From: Venturia oleaginea
Taxonomy: Eukaryota > Ascomycota > Dothideomycetes > Venturiales > Venturiaceae
Assembly: GCA_013176395.1 (NCBI GenBank)
Contig: JABMLP010000001.1
Span: 62,001 to 126,000 of the forward strand
Reading direction: 5' to 3'
DNA length: 64,000 bases
The notes beneath the pieces are model-generated. The model saw only the letters and a program-made list of their open reading frames with translations, was not told the DNA's origin and ran no database searches. The translations under genes were made by a program, and so were the position numbers. This document shows, in pieces, positions 20,204-29,911 of the stretch. How positions within the stretch are numbered: position 1 is the stretch's first letter; every line of letters begins with the position of its first letter.

Positions 20204-21076
20204 CTACCTGTGTTCAAAGGCTGGATGTTTCTTATCGCAGCCTCTGCGCGAGCAGATATGGTCTCTCACACAAGTGTCCCAAGTGCAGCCCTTGTCTCTG
20301 GTGTTGTAATTCATGCAGACAACTCCCGCGATATTGTTGCTGCCGCCACGAGCGCTGGCGGCTCTGTTGGACAGGGAGCCTTTGACCATAGGAGCCTGAA
20401 GCATCTGTCGTTCCCAGTTGAGAGGGACCTGCCAGTTGGAATCGAGAGTGACGCCTCGAACAATAGCTTCCTGATGCCAACGAAGCGCGAGGCGGAGGAC
20501 ACCTCCCTGCCAGACGTATGTGTCGTAATAGCTCATAATTTGGGCATGAAAGTCCATCATTGACACGATCAGGCGAGGGAACTTGGCTACATGGTAGTGA
20601 CTTAAAACCCGCGCGTAGTTCAGGAAAGTTTGAGACCATATAGCTGGATCATTGCCAAAGTACTTCTCATTGACGTGAGTACGCCTGACAGTCCATTGAT
20701 CGCCTGAGACGCCTAGGCGATCTTCTGGAGTATCCAGAATCTGTAAATTGAGCCTTAAGAGAGGTAGGTTCCTTGGGTCGAAGGTATCCTTCCAGATTTT
20801 CACCAATTCCTTGCGTGGCAGATGAGGAAGAAGGTCCATTGCTGACTGAACTTCTGGAATAGAGACTAACTCACCAGCAGAGTCTTCAATCTCCATGATG
20901 CCTCCAGGCCTGTTGACGACTGGAGGTGCTGGAGCGTTGGCAGCGGCCTCAGCTGTAGCAGTTCGAGCCCTAGCTTCTCTCAGGTGAAGTTGTACAAGTT
21001 CCCTACGTTCCTCCTCAGTGTACATGATGCCTCCTAGGTTGGATTCCGGGCGCTTGCCGGAAGGACCGTCGACCAT
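20204..21076 (-). CDS. Gag-like protein of the DIRS-like element
   Basis: 290 residues from the Met at 21076; the same frame remains open upstream to about 21,470 (S-P-S-D-E-I-A-Y near 21,200), so the protein may be longer. The middle is a capsid-like helical domain (W-S-Q-T-F-L-N-Y-A-R). The C-terminus is a Cys/His-rich module, C-M-N-Y-N...G-C-T-W-D-T-C...H-I-C-S-R-R-G-C...H-P, as found in Gags of fungal tyrosine-recombinase retrotransposons. It lies directly upstream of the RT on the same strand. Confidence 0.65.
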   Translation of the reverse strand: MVDGPSGKRPESNLGGIMYTEEERRELVQLHLREARARTATAEAAANAPAPPVVNRPGGIMEIEDSAGELVSIPEVQSAMDLLPHLPRKELVKIWKDTFDPRNLPLLRLNLQILDTPEDRLGVSGDQWTVRRTHVNEKYFGNDPAIWSQTFLNYARVLSHYHVAKFPRLIVSMMDFHAQIMSYYDTYVWQGGVLRLALRWHQEAIVRGVTLDSNWQVPLNWERQMLQAPMVKGSLSNRAASARGGSNNIAGVVCMNYNTRDKGCTWDTCVRDHICSRRGCDKKHPAFEHR

Positions 21077-21476
21077 TGTAGAGGTTTCCTTCCGAGGTAG
21101 AGGTAGAGGTAGGGTAGTAGCTTTCGAAGCCGCTGGTTTGAGAGTTACAGCTTTAGGAGTTGCTGCTTGAGGCGTTCCTAAGAGATGATAGGCTATCTCG
21201 TCTGATGGAGACGGAAGGAGAGTCTCAGGTACGTCTGATTCGTCTGATTCGTCCTGTAATTGGTTTGTAGGACTCGCAAGAGCTGCCTCAATCTCCTCAG
21301 AGGTAGCAGCAGAAGGGCGGCGAGCCCGAGGTGTCTGACTGCGTAATCTAGCCGTAGCGTCGATAACTGGAGACCTTTGGATCCTGCTGGATCTCTGAAA
21401 GGGATTGGACGGCGCAATTTTGGCGACGTAGCAAGCTACTTTTGGTGAATAAGATCTGGAGATAGACGGGCAAATG

Positions 21477-21863
21477 AATTGGCTTGATTAGTCAAGAGAG
21501 GCGGTAAGGGTATCGATAAGATAAATGAATTGCCAATTGGACAACTATGTTGGATATGCAAATGATGCGATACCACAATGATGACAGTCAAACCGGGAGT
21601 TTGAGCTATGAAACAATGAAAACAGCGAGAATCCCTAGTTATATATCCTGTCAGACTTGTTCTTCGGCTCACTGAGCCGTGCCGTGCGTCCAGATAGGGG
21701 TGAGGTGCAGAGGCGACATCCGAGCACGAAAAACCATCCATTTAAGCGGTTCTATGACGCTCTGGGCACGTCCTAGCATTATGTTCAAGTGATTGGCATA
21801 CGCTACACTTTGTGTTACGGGGAACTCGTCTCTCAACACAGTTGATTATGTCAAGACCTTCTT
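21477..21863. other. 5' region of the DIRS-like element or intergenic, no gene
   Basis: Lies between the open gag frame and the left border of the gypsy element. No terminal repeats of the DIRS-like element could be identified here or near 17.6 kb, so its borders are undefined. Confidence 0.4.
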
Positions 21864-21868
21864 GACAC

Positions 21869-22044
21869 TATTACGGGACGGTAGCTGGAAAGACGCAGCA
21901 TACTCGTAGCCAAAGATTGTTTAGATTCAGTTAAGGAGTGAAGGTATCTACAAACAGAAAACCTCAATGAGGTTCTTTCTCTATACTAGGCTCAATCAGG
22001 CTTAGGCTCTTAGCCTATACCAACCATGGGCCATGCCCATAACA
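21869..22044 (-). repeat. 3' LTR of the gypsy element
   Basis: Sense TGTTATGGGCATGG...CCGTAATA. Differs from the other LTR at one position near 21,962 (AAAACC against AGAACC). Confidence 0.9.
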
Positions 22045-22056
22045 TTACCCCCCTCC

Positions 22057-22701
22057 TTACCGGGTGTGCAGGACTAAAGAGGGTGTGGTAGATGGGATAA
22101 TCAAACAGACAAACGCCATACATCGCTTCTGCCAGCTTGTAGCAGATTCGAAGGCGCTGGCCACCGCTACTCGGTTTCTTCGGGCCCCTGTTTGAGCTCC
22201 TATATCTTCGCCGACACCGTCGCCCTTGCCATACTCTGCCTCGAAGCGGTCTAAGTCCTCGACTTCTGTAAATAATGAACGTGGCTGCCAATCGGGATCT
22301 GCATAGCCTTTCCATTTGATTAATAACTGACGAACCCAGCCTCGCCCAACCCGTTTCTTCTCTGCGCGAAGTATACGTTCTACTTCAAACTCAGCCTCTG
22401 TTTCTTCGGTTTGAGGCACTAATGGTGGCGGCTGGGTATCATCGGATTCTTGTGAGGGCAGTGTGTCGGTTGCGGCTCGGCGGAGTAGGTCAACGTGGAA
22501 ACGGTTATGGATACCACTTGGCAGGTCAGCCAGCTCGTATACCATCGGGGAGATCTGGTTCTCGACAGTGTATTTGGCTTGCGTCCACGACAGTTTCTTA
22601 GATAGCTGCGGAGTATTGATATTCCTAAGGTTCAACCAGACTTTGTCGCCCTTTTTTAACGTTTCGGCAGCTTGACGTGACCTGTTGGCGTCGTTCTCCA
22701 T
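22057..22701 (-). CDS. integrase C-terminus and chromodomain of the gypsy element, after the TAG
   Basis: Continues the pol frame directly after the TAG at 22716-22714. It contains the GPY/F-like region (K-G-D-K-V-W-L-N-L...S-P-M-V-Y-E-L...H-N-R-F-H-V-D-L-L-R) and a chromodomain (E-V-E-R-I-L-R-A-E-K...L-I-K-W-K-G-Y-A-D-P-D-W-Q-P). The chromodomain normally directs integration to modified nucleosomes. If the TAG is not read through, the integrase would lack both parts. Confidence 0.85.
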   Translation of the reverse strand: MENDANRSRQAAETLKKGDKVWLNLRNINTPQLSKKLSWTQAKYTVENQISPMVYELADLPSGIHNRFHVDLLRRAATDTLPSQESDDTQPPPLVPQTEETEAEFEVERILRAEKKRVGRGWVRQLLIKWKGYADPDWQPRSLFTEVEDLDRFEAEYGKGDGVGEDIGAQTGARRNRVAVASAFESATSWQKRCMAFVCLIIPSTTPSLVLHTR

Positions 22702-22713
22702 CTTCTGCTGGGA

Positions 22714-25700
22714 CTAGGCCATCGCTGCCTGTGCATATTCTTGTGCCTCTTCTATTCGTTTCACAAAGGTCTCGGCATCGGCTGTTGGTGAGTTACTGGG
22801 TGAGATTCGTTGTACTTTCTGGATTGGTTCCGCATGGTAGCCGTGGGTTAGATAGAATGGACTCATCCCTGTGACTGAAGAGTCACGATTGTTCAGTGCT
22901 AACATAGCTGTAGGTAGTAGCGTTGGCCAGTCTAGTTGGGAGTATGCGATGAAGACGCGGAGATAGCGTAGAACTTCCTGGTTCATACGCTCGGTCGCGC
23001 CATCGGTCTGTGGATGAAAGGCTGTAGAGAATCTCTGCTCAATCTTTGCGAGTTCGCAAAGCTTCCTCCAAAAACGACCTGTCCAATTGCTGCCTCTGTC
23101 CGACGTCAATGCCATGGGAAATCCGTGGTAGCGATAGTGGCATTGTAAGAACCTTTTCGCGCACTCTTTGGCGCTCATTGTAGTCATAGCCTGCAACGTA
23201 ACACTTTTGAGGAGGCGATCTGTGATAACCATGAGGTATTTTGGGCCGTTTTCCTCCGCGGGCAAATCAGTCATGAAATCGATTGATAGCTCGCTGTGGA
23301 AGCGGGCCGGGATTGGAAGTGGTTTCAGAAGACCTCGCTTCTTATCACGCCATATTCCTGTTCTCCCACATACGTCGCAATTACGTACAAACTGCCGGAC
23401 TGTCTTGTATTGTTGGGGCCAAAAGAAACTTCTGGATAGAATCGCAAGCGTGCTATCTCTCCCTGGGTGTCCAGTAACATGGGAATCGTGAGTTTGTTGG
23501 ACCAGCGTTGTTTGCAGCGGTTCCCAATCTGGTACCCATAGGATCCCTCTTCTCGTGACCGCGCCGTGGTCGTCTACTTCGCATTCGGGTAGCTGTACCG
23601 ACAACTTGAGCTCTGGAGGAAAGGAACGTTCGCCAGTAACTATAGCTGTATGAATAGCTTGGTAGGATTGGTCCTCTGCTATTGCGCGATCCCAAAGAAG
23701 TTGTAACTCTGGTTTCTCGAAAAGATCGCATCCTTTTGCAACTGACCGGTTTTGACCGTACCTAGTAGTGGACCGGTGTTGACCGTTTTCGGCAGTCAGC
23801 TGGTGTCGACCGTCCAGTCCAGTATTTTGCTGGGGCTCCCGTATAACGTCCCATGTACTATTGGATGTATTCGGTGTATTGACTGGGCAGATAAGGGCTT
23901 GTATTGCGATTGTTTCGGTCGTCCTCTCGGAAAGAGGAGGAAGCCATTCGTCCTTGATCAACTGGGCCACTCGCCCTTGTAGTCTCTCGTCGTTCTTGTC
24001 ATGTGGCATATCTTGATGTCTTCTTGATAGTGCGTCTGGTCTTTGCGCTAGTTTTCCGGCGCGAAATTCCAGCTGGAATTGGTACTCAGATAGAATTAGC
24101 GACCATCTTGCTTGTCTCTCTGACAAACGCTGCGCTGTCATAAAGTAGCGGAGATTCTTGTGATCGGTAAGGACTTTGAAAGGTGCTGCAACACTGCGTA
24201 GTTCTCCTCTGCAGTGTTCAATGGACTTGATTACTGCCAGTAATTCTTTATCGTGGATCTCGTAGTTACATTCAGCCGCAGTGAGCTTGCGGGAGAAGTA
24301 TGCTACTGGTCGTAGTTTTCCTTTCATATCCTTCTGCGACAACGTGCCTCCCAGCGCGTAGCCAGAGCAGTCGCACTCGAGTACCGTATCCAGGTCTGAA
24401 TTCCAGTGAGCCAGTATTGGGGCGGAGATGAATAGCTCCTTCAAGACTTGAAAGGCGTTCTCATGTTCTTTGTTCCAGACAAAAGCGACGGCCTTCCGTG
24501 TTAACTTGATTAAGGGGTCGGAGAGCTCTGAGAAGTTGTCGATGAAGTCTCGGTAGAAATTTGCAAAGCCTAGGAAGGAGCGTACGCCTGTGACATTGAC
24601 TGGAGCCTCCCATTCTTTAATCGCGGCAACTTTCTCTGGGTCGACTTTGATCCCTTCTCCTGCAGTGATAATGAACCCCAGATATTTGACCTCCTGAACA
24701 GCAAACTCGCACTTGCTTAAGTCTAGCCGAAGTCCAGCAGTCTTGAGCTTGGCAAGAATTTGGTTAACCTTAACCATGTGATCCAGATAGTCGCCGTCGC
24801 TCCATATCAAGACATCGTCCATGTAGGCTGAACAGCAGATATCTAGGGATTCCCGTAGGACTCCGTTGATGTATCGTTGGAAGCTCGCGGGTGCGCCAGC
24901 TAGTCCGAAGGGGGTAACTAGCCATTCGAATAGTCCAAATCGAGTGCGAAAAGCCGTTTTCCACTCATCGCCGTGCTTGATGCGGAGCCGATGAAATGCC
25001 GCTCTGACGTCAAGTTTGGTGTACCAACGCGCTGTTGCTAGATTTCGTAGGGTTTCTCGGATTAGTGGCAATGGGTAGCGGTCCGATCGAGTGATTCGAT
25101 TCAGTGCCCGATAGTCTACACACATCCGAATGCCTCCACCTGGTTTCCTTACAAATAAGACTGGGGCTGCCGCTGGTGAGTTGCTGGCGCGTATCCAGCC
25201 CTTGTCCATATAGTCCGAAAGTGTTTTTCGTAGGACTAATAGCTCTTCCCTCGACATGCCGTATAATGGGCCCCAAGGAACTTCTGCCTCGCGACCTTGT
25301 TCATCTCGTATCAATTCGATAACGTGATCGCGACCCTCTTGATGGGGCGCGATCTCTCCGTCTTCGTCGTCGAGAAAGGCATCAGCATGCTCTGCTATTT
25401 CTTCTGGTATCTCTTGTCGGATTTCTTCCTCAGTCTTTCTCTGTTTTCTTTCTGCTAACTTGCTTAGGGCCTTGTTGATATCCGACATCGAGATAGCCAG
25501 CACTTGTGTACCATCCGGTCCATCTCTTCTCAACCGTCGCTGGGCCCTTCCAACAATAGCTGCAAATACAGATCCTGACACTAGACAAGCCGCCCGCACG
25601 TGAGCGAGCCGGTCTCGCGCTTTGGTGTTCTGTTCTAGCCACCCCTTTTCTCTTACCGTGATGCGCTGGGATCCTTGACCAATAAGCAGCTTTCTCTTAG

Positions 25701-26133
25701 CTGCTATATATCGCACCCAGTTTCTCTCTGCCCATGCCTTGCCTAGGATAATAGGGAAGCTCAATCCTTTCACTATATACCCATAGACTCGCTCTGCTCG
25801 ACCATCAATGTCGATCGTAGCGTAGGTTATGTGCGTAATACGGAGGTCTTCTCCGTTCTCGTGGCTCTCTTTAGCCAGTGCCAATTGTTTGGTGTCAATT
25901 GGGATGCGCGGTAGACGATGTGTTTGGACACTCTTCTCGCTGAAAGCAGCATAAGGGAGGCAGCCGTTATCAAAGACGGATTCAGTGAAAGAAGTTCCAT
26001 TGATCAAGGTATCTATCAAGAAGGATGTACTTTCCATCCTATCCTTTGCTGCTTTGATTTCTCTTATGCCTGGTAGCTTTGTAATGTCTTCGCCATGTAC
26101 ATCTACTTCAGACCCTCGTGCGCGACGATGCAC
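22714..26133 (-). CDS. Pol of the gypsy element (protease, RT, RNase H, integrase core)
   Basis: 1139 residues. Protease active site V-F-D-N-G near residue 55; RT with R-M-C-V-D-Y-R-A-L-N (about 330) and Y-M-D-D-V-L (about 440); RNase H with D-H-K-N-L-R-Y (about 680); integrase zinc site H-V-T-G-H-P-G-R...C-D-V-C (about 890-930) and catalytic core S-I-D-F-M-T-D, T-S-D-R-G-S-N, T-E-R-M-N-Q. The frame is -1 relative to gag and overlaps its end; the first codon given is GTG, so expression by -1 frameshifting in the overlap (around sense GGAAAAC) is likely. It ends at a TAG inside integrase. Confidence 0.9.
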   Translation of the reverse strand: MHRRARGSEVDVHGEDITKLPGIREIKAAKDRMESTSFLIDTLINGTSFTESVFDNGCLPYAAFSEKSVQTHRLPRIPIDTKQLALAKESHENGEDLRITHITYATIDIDGRAERVYGYIVKGLSFPIILGKAWAERNWVRYIAAKRKLLIGQGSQRITVREKGWLEQNTKARDRLAHVRAACLVSGSVFAAIVGRAQRRLRRDGPDGTQVLAISMSDINKALSKLAERKQRKTEEEIRQEIPEEIAEHADAFLDDEDGEIAPHQEGRDHVIELIRDEQGREAEVPWGPLYGMSREELLVLRKTLSDYMDKGWIRASNSPAAAPVLFVRKPGGGIRMCVDYRALNRITRSDRYPLPLIRETLRNLATARWYTKLDVRAAFHRLRIKHGDEWKTAFRTRFGLFEWLVTPFGLAGAPASFQRYINGVLRESLDICCSAYMDDVLIWSDGDYLDHMVKVNQILAKLKTAGLRLDLSKCEFAVQEVKYLGFIITAGEGIKVDPEKVAAIKEWEAPVNVTGVRSFLGFANFYRDFIDNFSELSDPLIKLTRKAVAFVWNKEHENAFQVLKELFISAPILAHWNSDLDTVLECDCSGYALGGTLSQKDMKGKLRPVAYFSRKLTAAECNYEIHDKELLAVIKSIEHCRGELRSVAAPFKVLTDHKNLRYFMTAQRLSERQARWSLILSEYQFQLEFRAGKLAQRPDALSRRHQDMPHDKNDERLQGRVAQLIKDEWLPPLSERTTETIAIQALICPVNTPNTSNSTWDVIREPQQNTGLDGRHQLTAENGQHRSTTRYGQNRSVAKGCDLFEKPELQLLWDRAIAEDQSYQAIHTAIVTGERSFPPELKLSVQLPECEVDDHGAVTRRGILWVPDWEPLQTTLVQQTHDSHVTGHPGRDSTLAILSRSFFWPQQYKTVRQFVRNCDVCGRTGIWRDKKRGLLKPLPIPARFHSELSIDFMTDLPAEENGPKYLMVITDRLLKSVTLQAMTTMSAKECAKRFLQCHYRYHGFPMALTSDRGSNWTGRFWRKLCELAKIEQRFSTAFHPQTDGATERMNQEVLRYLRVFIAYSQLDWPTLLPTAMLALNNRDSSVTGMSPFYLTHGYHAEPIQKVQRISPSNSPTADAETFVKRIEEAQEYAQAAMA

Positions 26134-26141
26134 AAGGGTAG

Positions 26142-27245
26142 CTAGTTTTCCGACTCTGATGAGGCTTCCTGTAGGGAGTCATCGGTATGCTGTGTGATTA
26201 CCGCAGTGACCTGAGTCTTTGGACGTGTTGCTGGTCGGAATTCGCATACGTTCGGGTGGTGCTTGGGCTTCTTACAGCGCCCGCATTTGCCCGCTTGTAT
26301 AAGTGCCAAGAACTCTGTTTGGGATCGCCATTTCGCTCTAGGTCGTCGGTCCTTCTTCGCATCCTTTCCGAGTGTATCGACCCGAGCTATCAGTGCTGCG
26401 ATCTGCGCTGAAAGGGCGTTGATGCCAGTCATTTCGACACCGCCTTCTGCGTCACGACTGACTGTTTGGGGTGATTGTGGCCTCCCTCGAGTCGTTGGCG
26501 TCTCCTTATCCGTACTTGGATAGCGGCGTTGGTGGGATAGAGCCTCTGTCTTCGTCGCGAAGTACTGTACATCTTTTACGTAAGTTTCGTAGTCGTCCCT
26601 GGACAATCGCACTGATTTCAAGGTCTGTTGGAGGGAGTAGTTGAGCGCGTTGTTCATGATAGTGATCTTTGAGGCTCTTTGCGGCGCTAGGGATCCAGCT
26701 TGCGATGTCAGTTGTTCGAACTGCTGGCGGAAGTCTTCGAACGGTTGTCTGCTGCCTTGGCTAATCTTGTTCAGCTCGTCGAGAGCTTTAGCCTCCGCTT
26801 CATGATCTAAGAACTTGTCGTCCATATGCTTGATAAAGGACTCGGGTTTGTAGTTGTCATGTTGCTCTCCATTGCTTAGCCATTGGATGACGCGTTGTTG
26901 TTTCTCTGTCGGAAGCCCGTTGAAGATGTTCGCGCATATTCCTTGATTGCTTCCAAGCTTCCCATTTTCAACAGTGATTTTTGTCTTGATCTGCCATCTG
27001 AACAGCGTGTGGTTGTCTCTTTTCCCGTCCCATTTAGGCCATGCAATAGCTTTTGCACCGGTGTTCCCATCAACACTGACTGCGGTCAGAGCTGCCACCA
27101 ATTGTTGTACGGTGTCAGGCGAATTTGCTCGAGCCATTGAGAGTTTGTCGATTCCTTGCGTAATCCTCGCGATTGGGTCGTCGTCGGTAGTAGGGGTGTA
27201 GGTTGTAGGAGTCGATAGGGTACTGTTGCTACGCATCAAGTACAC
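26142..27245 (-). CDS. Gag of the gypsy element (367 aa)
   Basis: Starts at the ATG at 27245. Capsid-type domain (F-R-W-Q-I-K-T-K-I, F-E-D-F-R-Q-Q-F-E-Q-L) followed by a single CCHC zinc knuckle C-G-R-C-K-K-P-K-H-H-P-N-V-C. It ends at a TAG that overlaps the -1 frame of pol. Confidence 0.9.
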   Translation of the reverse strand: MYLMRSNSTLSTPTTYTPTTDDDPIARITQGIDKLSMARANSPDTVQQLVAALTAVSVDGNTGAKAIAWPKWDGKRDNHTLFRWQIKTKITVENGKLGSNQGICANIFNGLPTEKQQRVIQWLSNGEQHDNYKPESFIKHMDDKFLDHEAEAKALDELNKISQGSRQPFEDFRQQFEQLTSQAGSLAPQRASKITIMNNALNYSLQQTLKSVRLSRDDYETYVKDVQYFATKTEALSHQRRYPSTDKETPTTRGRPQSPQTVSRDAEGGVEMTGINALSAQIAALIARVDTLGKDAKKDRRPRAKWRSQTEFLALIQAGKCGRCKKPKHHPNVCEFRPATRPKTQVTAVITQHTDDSLQEASSESEN

Positions 27246-27259
27246 CTAGGTTTGTAAAG

Positions 27260-27270
27260 AACTGAATCTA
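27260..27270 (-). promoter_or_regulatory. self-priming type primer-binding site of the gypsy element
   Basis: Sense TAGATTCAGTT directly follows the 5' LTR. Its exact 11-nt complement AACTGAATCTA occurs in sense inside the LTR (27334-27324), and pairing stops at 11 nt. This is the self-priming arrangement established for Tf1 and related chromoviruses, where the start of the mRNA primes reverse transcription. Confidence 0.7.
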
Positions 27271-27446
27271 TATTACGGGACGGTAGCTGGAAAGACGCAG
27301 CATACTCGTAGCCAAAGATTGTTTAGATTCAGTTAAGGAGTGAAGGTATCTACAAACAGAGAACCTCAATGAGGTTCTTTCTCTATACTAGGCTCAATCA
27401 GGCTTAGGCTCTTAGCCTATACCAACCATGGGCCATGCCCATAACA
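27271..27446 (-). repeat. 5' LTR of the gypsy element
   Basis: 176 bp, partner of 21869-22044. Carries the self-primer sequence at 27324-27334. Confidence 0.9.
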
Positions 27447-27482
27447 GACACCTTGTTCTCTTGTTCTGGTCCGCGGGTTTGG

Positions 27483-27883
27483 TGTTACGCAGAGGCTATG
27501 GCTCAAAGTAATATAGCTGGATTTGGCTAATCCATACAGTAGCGTTCAAGTGGTCCGGGGCGACAATATCGTATCAAACAAGTGAAGCGAAGCTTGCAAG
27601 ATATAAGAGTCGTGAATTGTGCTAAGTAACTAAAAGCAATAGCGAAGTAACTAGAGAGTCAAGATACGAGACACTGAGGGAGCAGAGTCTCGTCCGTTAT
27701 ATAGAGATCCATCTCCTAAGAAATCCTGCGCTCGTGGCGCTCGCAATCGAGCGTGTCGAGCGCTCGCTTTGCCAAGGCTCGAGCGTTCACATGATGCTTC
27801 CGATCCCGTGTAACAACTTACTAATCACAAAGGGAACGCGCCATACATGTCACTAAACGTTCCACGTGACAGTATCCGTAACA
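27483..27883 (+). repeat. solo LTR, copy 2
   Basis: 401 bp, same family as 14361-14759 (starts TGTTACGCAGAGG, ends ATCCGTAACA). Target duplication TTTGG at 27478-27482 and 27884-27888. Different flanks and target sites show two independent insertions, each reduced to a solo LTR. Confidence 0.85.
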
Positions 27884-27888
27884 TTTGG

Positions 27889-28276
27889 GGTAAGGGCAAT
27901 ATCAGTCTGGAAGTACTTACCTTAAGTACCTTCCCTTGCTCTGGTTCTTTGGAGGCTCACTAGATCCTAGCCGTCCGATGTGTCTCCCAATTCAATTGTC
28001 GTCTAACCGATTTGATCCTCAGATCAATCCTGAACGCTTGTCGGTTAGTATGAAGGTTGGGGGTGGGCTTGCTTCGTGTGCATATGACTTGTGCTTGATT
28101 GTATCTAAGTAAAAGGTCGTTACTGTAGTAGGTTGAAGAAGCTCCTATGTGAGAAACATAACATGAGATAACCACGAAGAGAGTAAGGAAAGTCCGTCCA
28201 ACGTCCTCCCTATATACCCTTCTGGTTCTGGGTGCCAAGGTGTATTCCCACACCTCTTGGCTCTTCCCACACTTCC
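27889..28276. other. non-coding stretch, possibly an old LTR
   Basis: No gene. The right part (28,190-28,275) has a TATATA box on the minus strand and repeated TGTGGGAA units, and similar TGTGGGAA units recur just beyond the LINE-type copy at 29,920-29,950. This may be a degenerate LTR interrupted by that element; not provable from the window. Confidence 0.3.
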
Positions 28277-28292
28277 CACACCTTCAGATCTG

Positions 28293-29895
28293 ATTGATTG
28301 ATTGATTTTATCCTACTCGGTTGCAGCCGCTTAATCACGCAGCTATGTCCGGTTAGGAGGACTTCATCAGACAGCCGACACGTGATAGATTATATAATCC
28401 ACCGCGCCCCACTTCGCCCCGTTCACTGAAACAAGACCAGCTGTCCCCTCCGTCCTCCCTCTTTTCCCTTAACCAGTATCTCCAAATGCCCGCTGGCTCT
28501 TGTAGATACTGGTTATTCTGCTAGTATATCTGTGCTATGTAGACTCAAGAGGCAATGCCTCGTGTTTCGCTATCCTTCTACCTACAGTCTCCCTCTAATG
28601 CTCAGCTTTGTCTATCTGTTTCGCCTTATCCCTCAAGGCCAATGGGTTCCCTAAGTATGTTTCTGCTTGTGAAAGTTGCCTTGCACCAGATTCCTATGCG
28701 GCGGTGTATTTGGTTGTGTGATGCTGGAGACAATAGTAACCATCGTAGTCGTGATTTCGCTGCTTCGGTGTGATACTCCGGGTATGCCCGTGGACGAGGC
28801 TGTCTGGTAGCTGCCGTATTGTATGGCGCCGATCGTGCTATAGACCTGCCGTCTTATAGTCGGAGCCTATCTGCTGCTAGTCGCTCTCCCTACTTGCTAT
28901 ATCGCGCTCCTACTCTTGCCAATGCCATAACTGGGACGCAACAGTCTGGGGAGAGGCTCAAGGCTACGTCTGCTGGCTTGTAGGGAGGGGATTTGCCGCC
29001 AATAAGCTCCTTCTATACGTCCTTACTGCTTACTGTGTTGCGCACCTACTCTTGCCAATGCCATAACTGGGACGCAACAGTTTGGGGAGAGGCTCAAGGC
29101 TCTGGACATCAGCTTGCAGCAGGACGGTTTGCGGAGACGATAGTAGATGAGGTTCTCTAGCAGCTGCCGTATCGTGTCGCACCGATTGTGTTGTAGACCT
29201 GTCGTCTTATAGTCGGAGCCTATCTGCTGCCTAGTCGCTCTCCCTGCTTGCTATATCGCGCACCTACTCTTGCCACTGCCATAACTGGGACGCAACAGTC
29301 TGGGGAGAGGCTCAAGGCTACGTCTGCTAGCTTACAGGGAGGGGATTTGCCGCCAATAGGCTCCTTCTATGCGTCCTTACTACTTACTGTGTCGCGCACC
29401 TACTCTTGCCAATGCCATAACTGGGACGCAACAGTTTGGGGAGAGGCTCAAGGCTCTGGGCAACAGCTTGTAGCAGGACGGTTTGCCAAGACGTTGGGAG
29501 AGGTTGTCTAGTCGTTGCAGTGGTGTGTGGTGCCGATTGTTGCGCACCGGGCGTCTGGTGTTTGAGTTGTGTTGAAGGTATTGCCGTTCTAGCAGTGACT
29601 CGTCGACTCGGAGCGTTGCAGTGTCATCTGGGGTGATGGACTAGCCGGGAGATAGTGACTAGATGGTTGCTGTTGTCTTTGGTGGACGCATCGTTCGTGT
29701 AGCTTGCTCATGTATTCGTCTGCTTGCTCTGCGGTGGCCGCGACGGCGACTCTAGAGATATCTCATCGACGCTGAGGGACGCGCGATGGCCTCTAGAGGC
29801 CGGAGCGGCCACTGGCAGAGGTGTTTTGATGATCTTTAGATGATACTTCTGTAAATTCCAAAAATTGAGTTCTCGCTGTGTGTGCTGTTTTTTCT
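28293..29895 (-). mobile_element. LINE-type non-autonomous retroelement, copy B (inverted)
   Basis: Reverse-orientation copy of 4962-6567, nearly identical along its whole length, with the ATTG/AATC tail at 28293-28310. Target duplication CACACCTTCAGATCTG at 28277-28292 and 29896-29911. It has the same internal tandem layout. Similarity and intact duplications imply recent mobilisation. Confidence 0.8.
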
Positions 29896-29911
29896 CACAC
29901 CTTCAGATCTG

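Larger units (their letters stand above)
21869..27446 (-). mobile_element. Ty3/gypsy chromodomain element (chromovirus), nearly intact
   Basis: Two 176-bp LTRs (21869-22044 and 27271-27446) differ at one base by my reading. Target duplication GACAC at 21864-21868 and 27447-27451. The coding order on the minus strand is gag, protease, RT, RNase H, integrase, chromodomain. A polypurine tract (sense AAGGAGGGGGGTAA) abuts the 3' LTR and a self-priming type PBS follows the 5' LTR. One in-frame TAG (22716-22714) is the only clear coding lesion. Confidence 0.93.

Noticed and set aside
21869..27883. Treating the gypsy LTRs and the nearby solo LTR (27483) as one composite element
   Set aside because: Each has its own 5-bp target duplication and the LTR sequences are unrelated.
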